Shown in pieces: positions 1 to 11,600 of a stretch of DNA of 64,000 nt. Both the position numbers and the translations under genes were made by a program. Source of the stretch: Topomyia yanbarensis (Eukaryota; Arthropoda; Insecta; Diptera; Culicidae); the NCBI RefSeq assembly GCF_030247195.1, contig NW_026683320.1, positions 25,001 to 89,000 on the forward strand, read 5' to 3'. Positions within the stretch are counted from its first letter, which is position 1, and every line of letters begins with the position of its first letter. The notes beneath the pieces were generated by a model. The model was not told the DNA's origin. It made no database searches and saw only the letters and a list, made by a program, of their open reading frames with translations.

Positions 1-671
1 AGAGTCGCGAAAAATACCACAGATGTACTGTTACAATACTCTTCATCTGTTGAAAATCGCGCCTAAAACCAACACAAATGAACGGAACACTGGACGAGAT
101 AAGTGGGGGCGTGTGATATTCAGCTTTTTTCCTACTAACTGGTTCCCTATACAAATGGACCATTTCACGGATCAGCCTTTGTGGCCCTAGTTGGACACAT
201 TTTTTGCTCGGTACCAAGTAGTGGATTTTTACCATCATGTGTATGGGAAAACGGAAACAGAAGTCACTTTCTGGTGCAGTTAGCAACCATAGCTTTGACG
301 ACGCCATGGATATTGTGGCCAGGTTTGTCTGTTACTGCTGTTATGGGCAATGACATGCTAAGACCGATCAGGTTGTTAGTAAATCAAAACATCAGTAACA
401 TATGAAATTGGAACTTGTATCACAAGCATTGTCGTTCCCTGACTCAGAAGGTGTGTTTTTTTCTGACGAGTAGCGATAAAAATATCGCACAAACCGTTGT
501 GCGAATCTTGAATTAAGAATTAGTAAAATATTTAGTTTAGAGCTTGGATGTCTACAAAATAAATAATCTGTGTCAAATGACGCATCTTTTGAGATGAGTT
601 ATTTTAGGAGGACGACAGTCATTTGTGTTATCTGAATATGTATTTCGAAAAGAAGTGAGATAGATCTATTC
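1..671. other. AT-rich stretch, no gene recognised
   Basis: A 74-codon open frame at 181-405 on the plus strand has no recognisable domain, signal peptide or neighbour that would support a gene. I see no terminal repeats, tRNA or LINE coding remnant. Probably TE-derived or intergenic DNA. Confidence 0.4.
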
Positions 672-990
672 TACACACCAAAAAAAACTGAATTTTATCG
701 TTGACGTAATTGCAAACATGACACAATTCAACAAACCGTAATTTACCAAATGACGGAACATTATCGTGTTCCGTTTAATTTTACATGAAACATATACTTT
801 ACATGCGCAATGACATAAAATTACACTTCCTACCATTCAGAATAAACGCTGTATGTGGAGTAAAATTACATGATTTACGAAATTAAACGTCATGTAAAAT
901 TAAAATCAAACGTAAAACTAACTCATTTTTGATGCTCGTATATGTCACGGTCAGGAGACGTAAATTTACATTATTTTTTCTAGGTGTGTA
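672..990. mobile_element. TA-flanked MITE, family A (copy 1)
   Basis: The ends are inverted repeats: TACACACCaAAAAAA on the left and the complement of TTTTTTCTAGGTGTGTA on the right, with TA at both outer edges as expected for a Tc1/mariner-type TA target duplication. There is no coding capacity. The interior is rich in GTAAAATTACA-type motifs. A second copy at 40945-41266 is alignable end to end, which fixes both boundaries. A non-autonomous DNA element; the superfamily is inferred from the TA only. Confidence 0.75.
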
Positions 991-2412
991 TAGCGACTGG
1001 ATCAAATGGCACTTTCCCCATGTTGATTGGAGATTTGTAAGACAGATCTATTAAGTCTTTGCAAAGTTCCATAGTTTTTGCCTTTCTCATATAGAAAGGT
1101 TATGCAATCACTCTGAACATGACTAACTTTCATTCGTAACCGAACGTTGTACCGAGAAACAAGTGCGTTTTGTTCTCGTCCGTTTGGCAGTACGAAGGTG
1201 CTTACTGTGGCGGAGGCTACGGTAAAGTACTACTAATAAACAGTCCCCCGAGTGATAATTATTACCTGTAGTGCAGTGAAGTGCGTTACTAAACAGTTTT
1301 CTTGCCTGAAAGACGGCTTTATTTAGACGAGCAATATCAGCTCTCTACTGTGTGAAGGTCACGCGGGTGACGGATAAAACAAACGAAGGATCAATTCACC
1401 TACCAGCTCGTCAGGAACCAACTGGTGAAGTGTTTCGTTTTTTACTTTTCTTATCGTTTTTTTGACATTAAAAATGTCTTACTCCACTATCTGGGGCTAG
1501 GTGTCATTCTAAAATCTAAACTATCTCCCATGTAACGAAACTATGTAAGGTTTGCACGCTTATAACTCCGATATTACTAGATGGATTTTAATCATTCATA
1601 CACCAACCGATTCAGAAACACGTAACTTAAATATTGGTAATAATTTAATATCTCCCCAATAAAAGTAGACTTTTGGAAATTGGTAAAATTAAAAAGTTCA
1701 CGAAAAACGGGAAAATTACCATTCGTGAGGCAGATTTCTCAGACACAGCCGTCATTAGAGGGCACCTTAGTAGCTCAAACGAACACGAAAAGTCATGAAT
1801 AGAAGCGACGCATGTCCGTTTAAATCAGTTGTTGCTAATATCCCATACGAGCAACATCGTCTCTGGGCGATGCAATAAGTGCTATCGATTTTTGGCAACG
1901 TTGGTATTTGCACACACTCGCACCTAAGTGACTAAACCATATACGGTCAGTTTATAAATAGAGGTGACGCGTACACGTTTGAATCAGTTTTTGTTCTCAT
2001 GTCGAACGGGTAAGATCATGGCTGCAGCGTCTGGACGCTAAGCGGTAGACGGCATGCATTTTCGGCAGCGGTGGCAGTGTGCGGATTTTTCGGGTACCAG
2101 CACGGTGTCACAGAATGATTTGCAAAGCGGGTGGGTGGGGTGGTTTGGATTTAATTCAATACGGCAGGATGCGACTTATGTGTGCTGCTTGAGAGTGGTG
2201 CGTTGAAAAAAAAATATTTATTTTTATGCATGCGTGTGCGTTATAACTTGTTAATTCATGTTTACGGCGCTTTGTAGCTGCGTAGGGTAAAGAGCCTATT
2301 GACTTTCATATGTTTCATATTTCGGTTATATGTTTTTTATCAGTAAGGCATCTGACAACGTGCTTCTGTAGTTATTGCACTGTTCAGCAGCGTAGTATTT
2401 TATATAGGAGAG
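991..2412. other. No gene; one short repeat tail
   Basis: Around 1078-1125 the minus strand carries the terminal segment (GATTGCATAACCTTTCTATA then GAGAAAGGCAAAAA) of the abundant repeat seen at 27.7-28.3 kb, 29.1-30.2 kb and 54.8-54.9 kb. The rest shows no coding potential or paired ends that I can support. Confidence 0.45.
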
Positions 2413-2537
2413 TACACTCAGGTTTTTTTACGCTGATTTTGAAATTTACGCGGTTTTCATTAACGCGTTTTTTTTTTTAAATTTACGCGGTTTTCATTTA
2501 CACGGCCTGTATCCCCTGCGTGAAAAATCTGAGTGTA
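2413..2537. mobile_element. Short MITE, family B (TACACTCAG ends), copy 1
   Basis: It begins TACACTCAGGTTTTTTTACG and ends CGTGAAAAATCTGAGTGTA, an inverted pair with TA at both edges. The interior holds the ATTTACGCGGTTTTCATT motif that is amplified into a minisatellite in the longer relative at 39812-40314. Both copies also share the GGCCTGTATCCCC segment before the right end. A non-autonomous DNA element of 125 bp. Confidence 0.7.
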
Positions 2538-3525
2538 ATTGCATCGGAAACAATCACATTCCCAGTAGAACTTTTTGTTTTCTAATTTCAAACACTTTTG
2601 TTTCGTACTGCACACAACGGAAAATTTTAAAACAGAACTTACCGTCTCAGCAGCAGTTTAAGCGGGTGTTCTTTTTCGATTCAAATTTAAGCCATGTCTT
2701 AAGCGTTACTGGACTTAAAATTGTTTTCCCAGTTTATGCAGTCAGAGTATCTGTCCTGCCCTATGTATTTAAAACACAATTCTAATCGCGTTTTAAAGTA
2801 TACAACAAATAGAACGGTTAGGTATACCAATTTAAATTTTAAAATAAATCTGTTTTAAATTATGAAACAAACCGCTGCACTGATGATATAATTATGTCAG
2901 TCCTATTACCACATAAAACACCTATATAACAAAAAAAGGCTGCAGAATTGGTTTAATAATACAATGTTTACACAACAGAGTTATAACATGTTATAATAGC
3001 AACAAGTTATAAATGTCACCAAGATAGCATAGAAACCCGTTTTAACTGGTAGTGCGAACGTTGTATAACAATGTAATTTATCAAATAATTTCATTTGTTC
3101 AACCACTAATCGATTAAGAAATACTTAACCTTAAGATTGTTTACTTAAGTTCATTAGTACATTATTGAAAATTTAAATGGAAAATGAAATTTCATATTTC
3201 ATGGAGAATCTGTATATTTCCGTTGGCGGGCGTGGGCTTCCTCATCACAGTTCTCAATATGGAACTTTTCTTTTGAATATATTTTCTGGACAGACCAGCC
3301 TATTTTTACTAGATGGATCAGCCAAATAATGCCAATCACCTAGTGAGATACTTGATTAATTGTAATAATAGATTACCGTTAAATGACCTTCAATAAATTA
3401 TGTTTTAATGGGGAGGGTAAATAGCAAATTGTAACATATGAAAATAGGCGAGTGAGCAAGAACGTGAGTCGATATGTGTGATAGATAAAATTCATTTGCA
3501 CGCTCTTGAAAAAAGCTACATTTTT
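2538..3525. other. AT-rich stretch, nothing recognised
   Basis: No ORF of note, no paired ends and no LINE remnant are visible on either strand. Confidence 0.4.
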
Positions 3526-3528
3526 AAT

Positions 3529-3568
3529 GTCACTGTGGTCGTGTCCTGTACACAACCCTTTAATTTTT
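3529..3568 (-). repeat. Conserved hairpin-bearing repeat tail
   Basis: Read on the minus strand this is AATTAAAGGGTTGTGTACAG followed by GACACGACC. The part GGTTGTGT-ACAGG-ACACGACC can form an 8-bp stem with a 5-nt loop. The same segment occurs at 33485-33510 on the plus strand next to an A-rich run, so it is a dispersed repeat end. Family unknown. Confidence 0.5.
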
Positions 3569-3593
3569 TTTTTATTTTGATTTAAGTTAAACA

Positions 3594-4974
3594 GTGCGGT
3601 CGAGCGTGTTGCTCCCGCGGGAGCAAACAGAAGCATCACCCTTCGAATACGAATCTTATGGGGAAGAGGAACGTGTATCTGATTCAGAGACAGATGATGT
3701 TATGGTCGATCCACTTCCTCCACTTTCCCCCAATGTCTCACAGCCCCCCCCCCCCCCGAGTCAAGGTTTACCAGGATGGATCCGCTGGTCCTTGGGAGGT
3801 ATACTTTCGGCCCAAAAATATACCGTTAAACAGCATAACTGTTGCACGGGAGCTGACAAAAAGTTACTCGGCCGTAACCGAGATTGAAAAGGTTCAGTCA
3901 GATAAACTGCGCGTAGTCGTTACTGACTTGAAACAGGCCAATGATATCGTTAGCAATAGCCTCTTTACGCTGGAGTATCGCGTCTACATCCCTTCTCGTG
4001 ATGTGGAGATCGACGGTGTGGTAAGTGATGCGGGTCTAACTGTCGATGATCTGATGAATGATGGGGTTGGCCGCTTTAAGGACCCTAACCTTCAATCAGT
4101 TAAGATTTTGGAGTGCAAGCAATTGCACTCAAAGTCCATCGAAGATGGGAATTACTATCCATCAGACTCGTTTCGCGTAACCTTCGCCGGATCTGCACTT
4201 CCGAGCTACGTTGAAGTGGGAGGAGCTCGTCTACCTGTACGCCTGTTTGTACCGCGAGTCATGAATTGTTCCAATTGCAAGCAGCTAGGTCACACGGCCA
4301 CCTACTGTAGCAACAAGCAACGGTGCGGTAAATGTGGGTAACGCCATGCGGATGATACTTGCAGTAGGCCCGTTGAGAAGTGTGTTTACTATGGGGAGAA
4401 TTCGCATGCACTTTTGACATGCCCAACGTACAAACTTCGCGCGGATAAACTGAAGCGATCCGCCAAAGATCGCTCCAGACTCTCTTACGCAGAAATGCTT
4501 AAAAGAGCTGTTCCACTTATCTCCGAAAACCCATTCGCTCTCTTGCCAACTGACGATAACGCCTCTAACGACCCTTGCGAGGGGCATTCTTTGGCCCTGC
4601 TTGGAAACTGTAAGAAAAGACCTAATCAAAACCCACCTGAACTTCCTCGTAAGGGTCCTAGGTTGTCCCAAACAAGGGTACAAAATAAAAATAATTCATC
4701 AACTGGAAGTGCTGGTACAAATCCGAAGATAATACCTCCTGGTTTTGGGAAATTGAGATACAACCAGGAGTTCCTAGCACTCCCCGGGGCACCAAAAATC
4801 CCAAGTGCTCCAATTTTACAGTCAGAAACTCAATGTAAAACGGGATTCCTTAAATTTTCTGACATTGTGGACTGGATATTCACAGCTTTCAACATTACCG
4901 ATCCTCTGAAAAGCTTGCTGGTTGCTATTCTACCAACAGTAAGAACATTTTTAAAACAGTTGACTGAACAATGA
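3594..4974 (+). pseudogene. I-superfamily LINE copy 1, ORF1 (CCHC protein) relic
   Basis: This encodes a broken version of the nucleic-acid-binding ORF1 protein of the LINE that is intact at 46.1-52.1 kb. The acidic, proline-rich N-terminus lies in one frame (from 3594) and runs into 14 consecutive C at 3744-3757, after which the homologous reading continues in another frame (from 3658). Shared landmarks include GPWEVYFRPK, the VDDLMNDGVGRFKD block and the zinc knuckle CSNCKQLGHTATYC. A TAA at 4339-4341 interrupts the second knuckle. The third has lost a cysteine (CVYYGENSH). The frame then stays open to a TGA at 4972-4974, where the intact element has TGG. Not functional. Confidence 0.85.
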
Positions 4975-5003
4975 CCCCTCCTTACAGTGATCGTATCCTT
5001 CGA

Positions 5004-5875
5004 TGGGTAACTTATTAGATTGAATCACGGATCTGATCATTGTTTTACAGTGGAACTGCAGAAGTATTTTCCCCGAAATTGATTCGTTAAAACACTAGCT
5101 AGATTACAATAATTGTGATGCATTTTCCCTATGTGAAAGATGGCTAACTTCTAATATAAACCTCAACTTCCACGATTTTAACATTATCCGCTTGGATCGA
5201 GAAGACTCATATGGAGGGGTACTTTTAGGGATCAAAAAGTGCTACTCCTTCAATCGAATCAACCTCCCTTCGACGCCAGACATTGAAGTTGTCGCTTGTC
5301 AAACAACAATCAAAGGCAAAGATCTTTGCATTGCTTCTATATACATTTCTCCTAGGGCCATGATGGGATATCGAAGATTCTCCAACGTGACTGAACACCT
5401 TCCCTCGCCCCGCCTGCTTCTTGGAGACTTTAACTCTCACGGTACGGGGTGGGGCTGTCTGTACGACGATAATCGATCTTCGACAATTCAAGACCTTTGT
5501 GACAACTTCAACATGACAATTTTGAACACAGGGGAACGGTAGTGACCACCTGCCGATTGTAATTGCAATCACCACTCGTTCAAGACCTTCGGAAACAATC
5601 AATGTTTCCTATGACCTCACATGAAACATTGATTCGAAGAGCTACGCTGCTGAGATATCCAAAACTATCAATTCAACACAGGTACTTCCCCCGGAGGAAA
5701 AGTATATGTTTTTGTCCAACTCGATTCTCGATATCGCGATTCAAACTCAGACAAAACGAGTACTCGACGGGAACACCCAAAAACGTGCTCCCAACCCGCT
5801 GTGGGACAAAGAGTGCTCAGACGTATACGCGGAGAAGGCTGCCGCGTATAAAGCCTTCCGGAACGACGGGTTAGT
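5004..5875 (+). pseudogene. I-superfamily LINE copy 1, ORF2 endonuclease relic
   Basis: It starts at the position equivalent to the ORF2 start of the intact element (ATGGGTAA) and keeps the ACAGTGGAACTGCAGAAG start of the endonuclease domain, then the YGGVLLGIKKCYSF and LLGDFNSHG blocks. An internal deletion of roughly 120 bp near 5537 joins the NTGE region straight to the SDHLPIV region and removes part of the catalytic fold. The last match is the WDKECSDVY block. Homology stops at about 5875, where a minus-strand fragment of a different LINE begins, so the reverse transcriptase and RNase H parts are missing. Confidence 0.8.
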
Positions 5876-6399
5876 TGCTAGTTATCGAGTGTCGTGCTTC
5901 CATCGTTCAAGATGATGGCGTCACAGTACTCTGCTGCTTCGAGTATGGCGTTGCCTCGGCGGCAGCATCTAATTGAACCCCATTATGTGTGGTGTACCTT
6001 AAAATCTCCCATTATTATAAACGGGGATTTCAGTTCTTTGATGAATTCTTTTAGCTTGTTTCCCACGTCGATGGTGTCCTGGGGGATGTAAATTGATACT
6101 AAGGTGCATTTGATAGGGTTCATAATGAGACGTGCTACAGCGATGAGTTCAGTATTGAGTTCAGACGGAATATCCGCCCGGATGGCCAGGCCCACCATCC
6201 GGGATAAGTTATCTCCATTTGCAGAATCCCAGATGTATAGTTCACCAAGCCATGACGATGGGTTCAACCTATTTCGGATGTGCGTCTCTTGTAAGGCGAG
6301 GCATATCGGTTCGTTTCTGGCGATTATCGTTTGCAGGTCATCGAGGTTATTACTCAAGCCATTGATGTTCCATTGAACCACAAGAGAACACCGGTTCAT
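5876..6399 (-). pseudogene. Second I-type LINE, ORF2 endonuclease fragment
   Basis: From the ATG at 6399 the minus strand encodes an apurinic-type endonuclease N-terminus: VVQWNINGLSNNLDDLQ, then ALQETHIRN (catalytic Glu), then IIMGDFKVHHT, where the usual GDFN has become GDFK. One TAA (5983-5985) follows. The frame then continues with WGS, a glycine-rich stretch and ILNDG to about 5877, as expected for this domain. The sequence differs clearly from the endonuclease at 48.1 kb, so it belongs to another lineage. It lacks reverse transcriptase. It is truncated where it meets LINE copy 1. Confidence 0.75.
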
Positions 6400-7255
6400 T
6401 CTGAATACTAGCTTCTCATTTGTGATCCTGGAAGGACTGTTTTCAAATGATTGGCTATTTGGTTCTATATCAGTAGGATTGACTGAAAGCCTTCCAGTAA
6501 CCTCCCCATTCAGAGGGTTGTGTTTTTATTGTTGGGAATGCTGGGATGGACTGGTGGGTTGTCCTCCCAGTGCCCTCATAGGATGTGACAAGGGGTCCAC
6601 AGAGATTGTATTGGTCATCGGTTCAAGCGGTTGCATGGTGTGGAAGCGCATTGGGTACCGGAAGCATCCGGCAATGGGGCTTGGTGAACGTGGGGCTGAT
6701 CTTCTGACGTAATGACTATCCTCAGTTGGTTGCTTTGCGCCGATACTCGTTGGGAAACATGCAGATTTTTCTGGTAATTCCTTAGTATTATGGCTGGTAG
6801 GATTGTGCAGTGGACCACCTGAAATCGGGTCGGAGGCGTACTTCTGGTCGTTGTTAGGAGATTTGATTTGACTTACCCGGGGGAGCCGGGCCCCCTGCAC
6901 TAGCAGCCGCCGGAGGCTCGTCGACTGTGGTCGGTACTACCCTGGACAGGGCCAGTGCAGGGGATAAGGCTTTCTCCCTAAACAAGCAGCAAGCAGTTTC
7001 GGATGAGTTGGGGAGCGCTAATTCTCCAGATGGACTGTCGTAGGATCTCAGCTTGTTGGTGTTTGGGTGGATGTGTTTCTGCTGTTGAAAATGTTCTGGT
7101 GGACTAGCGGACTGCCCTTCCAGTGACCTCAGAGGGTGTGGCAAGGGGTCCGCAGCGAGTGCATTGGTCATCAATTCGGGCGGTTGCGTGGCGTGGTGGT
7201 TCATGAGCTTTTTTTTACTCTTGACTCTTCTCTTACTCCCTGTCTCCATATTACG
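6400..7255 (-). pseudogene. Second I-type LINE, ORF1 C-terminal part
   Basis: Upstream (on the minus strand) of the endonuclease fragment lies a Ser/Pro/Thr-rich, low-complexity coding remnant with several breaks, read mainly from 7255 to about 6830 and from 6900 to 6526. Two diverged direct repeats of about 110 bp (6533-6643 and 7086-7197, about 553 bp apart) encode related peptides such as QPPELMTNAL and QPLEPMTNTI, so this part of ORF1 was internally duplicated. No zinc knuckle remains. Assignment to ORF1 rests on position and spacing to the endonuclease ATG. Confidence 0.5.
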
Positions 7256-10200
7256 TCTAGGGCATTCGAAGACCACGTGTTCCGATGTCTCTTGCACGTC
7301 CACACACTCCGGGCTAAGAGGGGTGTCCAAACCGATGCAGATACTTCCGGAAGCATCCGTGCCCTGACAGAAACTGCGTCAAATGGAAGTTCACCTCTCC
7401 ATGCTACATGGACCAGTCTCCTTGCATTACGTGTATTTCTCCGCTGGTAGCATTCCACGTCCTCAGCCAGAGTGATGCAGATGGGAATCATCCCGGCAAT
7501 TACGCATACCGCCTACGACGATATCGTTCTGTACGCACTCGTGACACGGACAGCCATTAGGCGGAACGTGCTTGTCAACTTCGTCCGGTACCGCTTTGAG
7601 TTCAGCACAGCAGACCAAGCCAGTACGCCATACCTCAGTATTGAGGTTGAGACACCCGCCAGAAGACGTCTCGTACGGCCTCTTGCTCCTCCGTGATTCG
7701 GCATGATCCTTGCCAATGTGTAAGTTGTCCTCGCAGCCTTTTCACAGACATAGTCGACATGACTGTTGTAATTAAACCGATCGTCGACCATCACACCCAG
7801 GCGCTTCAGCGCACGCATCGATGGGATGGAATTGTCTGTCGCCGACGCTGATCTCGACGCGCTGGATTTTTGTACGGTTGCCGACCAGCACAACCTCGGC
7901 CTTGTGGTGAGCCAGCTGCAACTTGACGTAAGCCATCCAGGTTTCCACGATGCCTATTGTCTCTGCCGTCAACATCTCCATTCACTCAAGGGTCTCGCCT
8001 GTTATCGTCAGGACAACATCATCTGCAAAGTCGACGATCTCCACTCTCCTTGGCAGTTCCAGTGTTAACACTATATTGTACATTATATTCCAGAGCGTTG
8101 GGCCGAGTATAAAGCCCTGAGGCACTACCGCCGTGACCCTAATCGACCTCTGCCCCATGTTTTTTTCCTATACCAGTACTCGGTTCTGAAGGAAACTTTT
8201 AAGAACCTTACACAGATAGTCCGGAACCCGCATTCAGTGTAGCGCTACGGCGATAGCCCACCAACTAGCACTGTTGAACGTGTTCTTCACGTCTATCGTT
8301 GTCACGGCACAGTAGCGATTACCCCTTATCTTTTGCTTTTATGCTTTCTCTGCGCTCGCGATGTCTGTGCGGATGGCGTCCAACATCGATATCCCTTTCC
8401 GGAACCCAAACTGCCTCTGCGATAGTCCGTTCTCACTTTCAGCGTAGGTTGTCAGCCCTGGATGACCCTTTCCTAGAGCTTATCATGAGTATCCAGTAGG
8501 CATATAGGCCGAAGCGATGCTGGATCTCCTGGTAGTTTCCCTGGTTTTGGCAGTAACACCAGTTTCTGGATCTTCCGTCTATCCGGGAAATAGCCATCGT
8601 CCAGGCATTTCTGTAAGACTATCCTGAACATGTCCGGAAACGCCAGGATCGCAGTCTTCAGTGCCAGTGGAGGTACCATTCGTTCCGGAAACATTCTTCA
8701 CTTTCAGTCCTTTTCCCACTCGTCGTTGGAAACTCGATTGTCACAAGCATTTCCACCGTCTGCATCAACGTCCGATGTAGGCGGCCATGCGGTTGGGTCG
8801 TGCTTCGGGAAAAGACCTAGATCTCAGCCATCACGACACGGTAAGCGTTGCTCCAGGGGTTAGAATCTACTGCACAGCTCCTTGTAGCAGGTGGACTTGC
8901 TTAGCACTATCTCGCATTTAAAAGCGGTCCTGGCCGTCCGGAATGTTATCTTACACTCTGACTGCCTTGCTCTCTGAACGCGTTTTCTGACTTAGGCAGG
9001 CAGCCCGAAGGATGCTGATCTTTCGTTCCACCAATACGCCGGATGCGGGTAGTTCCTTGGCTCCATTTTCCTCTGCATTGTTATATCACATGCCCTCGCT
9101 ACTGTTTCCGACAGCTCATCGGCACTAGGAATTTGAATGACGCTGTCAGCACGCAGTGCTTCCACAAAAAAGTCCGTGTTAAGGTTGCACAGAGAATGCG
9201 CAAAATTCGCAAACGAAAAAAGCAGTTTTTTTCTACACCGTATGTCAGATCTTCATAAAAATCAATCAGCGTGTGTAGAATGTTGTTACAGTACTGCTGA
9301 TTGATTTTTATGAAGATCTGACAGACGGTGTGGAAAAAAACTACTTTTTTCGTTTGCGAATTTTGCACATTCTCTGTGCAACCTTAAAGTCTTTTATTTG
9401 CCTCTCGTTATTTTACTCTCGGCATTACCGTACAATTTCGCCGACCAATAGTGTAGTGGATCGCTTGGTGGTCACTATATGCGTGTACTGCTCACTAACT
9501 TGCCAATTCATGTTATCCATCAGCGAAGGGCTGCAGAATGTTTTGTCAATGATGGATTCTCGACCGTCTTTACGGAATGTGCTAGCGGAACCTTCGTCTC
9601 ACATCCAGCTTCGCCATGGCTTCCAATCAGCTGTAACCTCTCACGTTGGTCAGCCTGCTACCCCACTCTACGGCCCAAGCCTTGAAGTCTCCTCCTATAA
9701 CAACCGGCGTTCGTCCGACTAACGAGTCGGTTAGTGCGTCGAGCATCCTATTGTACTGCTCTGGTGTCCATCTCGGGGGAGCATAGCAGCTACAGAAAAA
9801 TACGCTGTTGATCCATCCTGTTAATCCTTCGTGTGTGTTATCCACCACGTCTTGAACAGGGAAACCGCCCATTACTTGTATTGCAGCCATCCCGGCACTA
9901 TCCACCACCCAGTTGCCGTTATCGGTAGGAACACGGTACGGCTCTGCAATAATTGCAACGCGGCACTTCGTTTCTGTTGTTGACTGCCACAACAGTTGCT
10001 GTGCAATGTCGCAATGATTGAGATCAAACTGGGTTATCTCCATCATCATTGGCCTGCATTCATCTTTATGTACGCAGGGCATTTGAAGCCTCCCGTCCTG
10101 TGTGGTCGTTTCCGTCCTCCGGTTTGCAGATCATGCACTTTGGTTGCTTCGTGCAGTCGGTAGCAACGTGCCCCTTTTCTCAGCATTTTAACACAGTGCA

Positions 10201-10496
10201 GACCTATCCGGGCCCTTGTAGTTCCACGCCAAATGTCCGAGGTCAAAGTATCTAAAGCATCGCTCCATCTGCTTAGAAACTCGCGGAGCGACTCTCAGCG
10301 AGCACACCGACCATCCGACTTGTATCTTGCCGGTCTGCGCCAGCTTGTTGGCAACGGCCACCGGTATTTCGGATAGTCGCCGGTACATCCAGTTTGCACT
10401 GCTACATCAGTGCACCCTTCAGTTCTTCTACGGTCGTTATCTCGTCTAGATCCTTGCACTCGACTACGGCTTCCTGCGACAGTCAAATATTGTTAG
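7256..10496 (-). pseudogene. R1-clade LINE relic (ORF1 end, EN, RT, C-terminal zinc finger)
   Basis: Read on the minus strand, in order: ORF1 zinc knuckles near 10290-10120 (CFRYFDLGHLAWNYKGPDRS, then EKGHVATDC and PKCMIC in other frames); an endonuclease start at 10082-9627 (QFDLNHCDIAQQLL, CSCYAPPRWTPEQYN, VVIGGDF); reverse transcriptase pieces at 8694-8473 (KLVLLPKPGK, SLRPICLLD) and around 8040-8015 (FADDVVLTI, the catalytic motif); the conserved RT-downstream block LGVMVDDRFNYNSHVDYVCE at about 7800; and an HVVFECPR zinc-finger end near 7260. That order and these motifs are typical of R1-clade elements. Many frameshifts and stops, plus a MITE insertion at 9179-9387, make it non-functional. 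The 3' end is cut at about 7256 against the I-type fragment. Confidence 0.85.
9179..9387. mobile_element. TTAA-flanked palindromic MITE
   Basis: Two 88-nt arms (9183-9270 and 9296-9383) are reverse complements with about four mismatches, separated by a 25-nt loop. Each arm is bounded by TTAA (9179-9182 and 9384-9387), as expected for a piggyBac-type target. It has no coding capacity. It interrupts the R1-clade relic, so it is the younger insertion. Confidence 0.8.
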
Positions 10497-11600
10497 TCTT
10501 GTGATATACAACTCAGGCGGAATAAAGAAAAGCGACCAACTTACCTTTTTTTTCATGTAATGAAATGTAAATTTATGAGAAGTGGGACGCTCATTTTATG
10601 CACATATTGCAAGACGTAAAGTTACAAACTTTTTTTAGCTGTGCTAATAATCGTCAAACGACTTTGTGGTCGTCGACAGAGATCAACCTCAATTGCTTTT
10701 TGTAGCTACATTGCTTCACTTTTCCATGTGGTACTTTACTTTGATCTAGTTCAGCATTAGCAGTAGGTGAATAGCGATGGCTTCCCGTTGCTCTGGACAG
10801 GATGAGCATGGAATTTCAAAAGTAGGAAGATATGCAGCTGTTTCCAAGTTTAATATTCGGATAAGAAAAATATCTTTCACCATTCCACTCGCCATAAAAC
10901 GATTAAAAATTCTTCAAATTGGCAGGGAAGTCTATCTTTATACGAAATCATTACACATTCGAAATCTTTTTGAAATACTGGACGCTTCCAGATATTGTAG
11001 TGCATATCTTCCATTCCAAAAAGCGGTTTGGTGAGAAAATGCATGCAAGGAAATCGTAAGGGTGGGTAATGACGAAGGAAATGAAAGCAATATTCGGTTT
11101 GTGACCATCTTGAGCACGAGGATTTTCCACCGGAAAATGTTGTCTTTATAACACGCTCAGCATACCCATGTATAAGACAGCAGCAATCCGAACGACTTTT
11201 TGCTGTCCTAAAGAATAAGATTCATACCAACGATCGTAGAAGAGTTTGAGCGGAAAATGACACCGCCATTGCTGCTGTGCTACCAAAGGAAATCTTTTAT
11301 TGCGAGAAAAGTAAATAGCAACATTTTCACTGCTAGCCGCAAATGGACCCTTATTAGATGTGGTTATTTATGGGGATTATTTTGCCGCACTCATCGGCAG
11401 CAGGTTCAGAGTGTTTTCATGTGTACAGACAAACTGGAAAATGTAGGTTTCTTCTTATATTAAAAGAAAATATGGGAACAAGAAACATGTTACTATTATT
11501 GTTATTGTTATAAGGATTATGTGGTATGCATGCGCGTTTTGAGCACTTAAGGATCCAACAATTTTTGAAGTACGACTTTCTCATGTTAGCTGTTTCATAG
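10497..11600. other. No gene recognised
   Basis: Short open frames (10777-11034, 11257-11463) have no recognisable motif. The stretch sits directly upstream of a DD37E mariner transposase relic and may include its unrecognised 5' part. Confidence 0.35.

Noticed and set aside
181..405. 74-codon frame near the window start
   Set aside because: No domain, no conservation evidence, length expected by chance.
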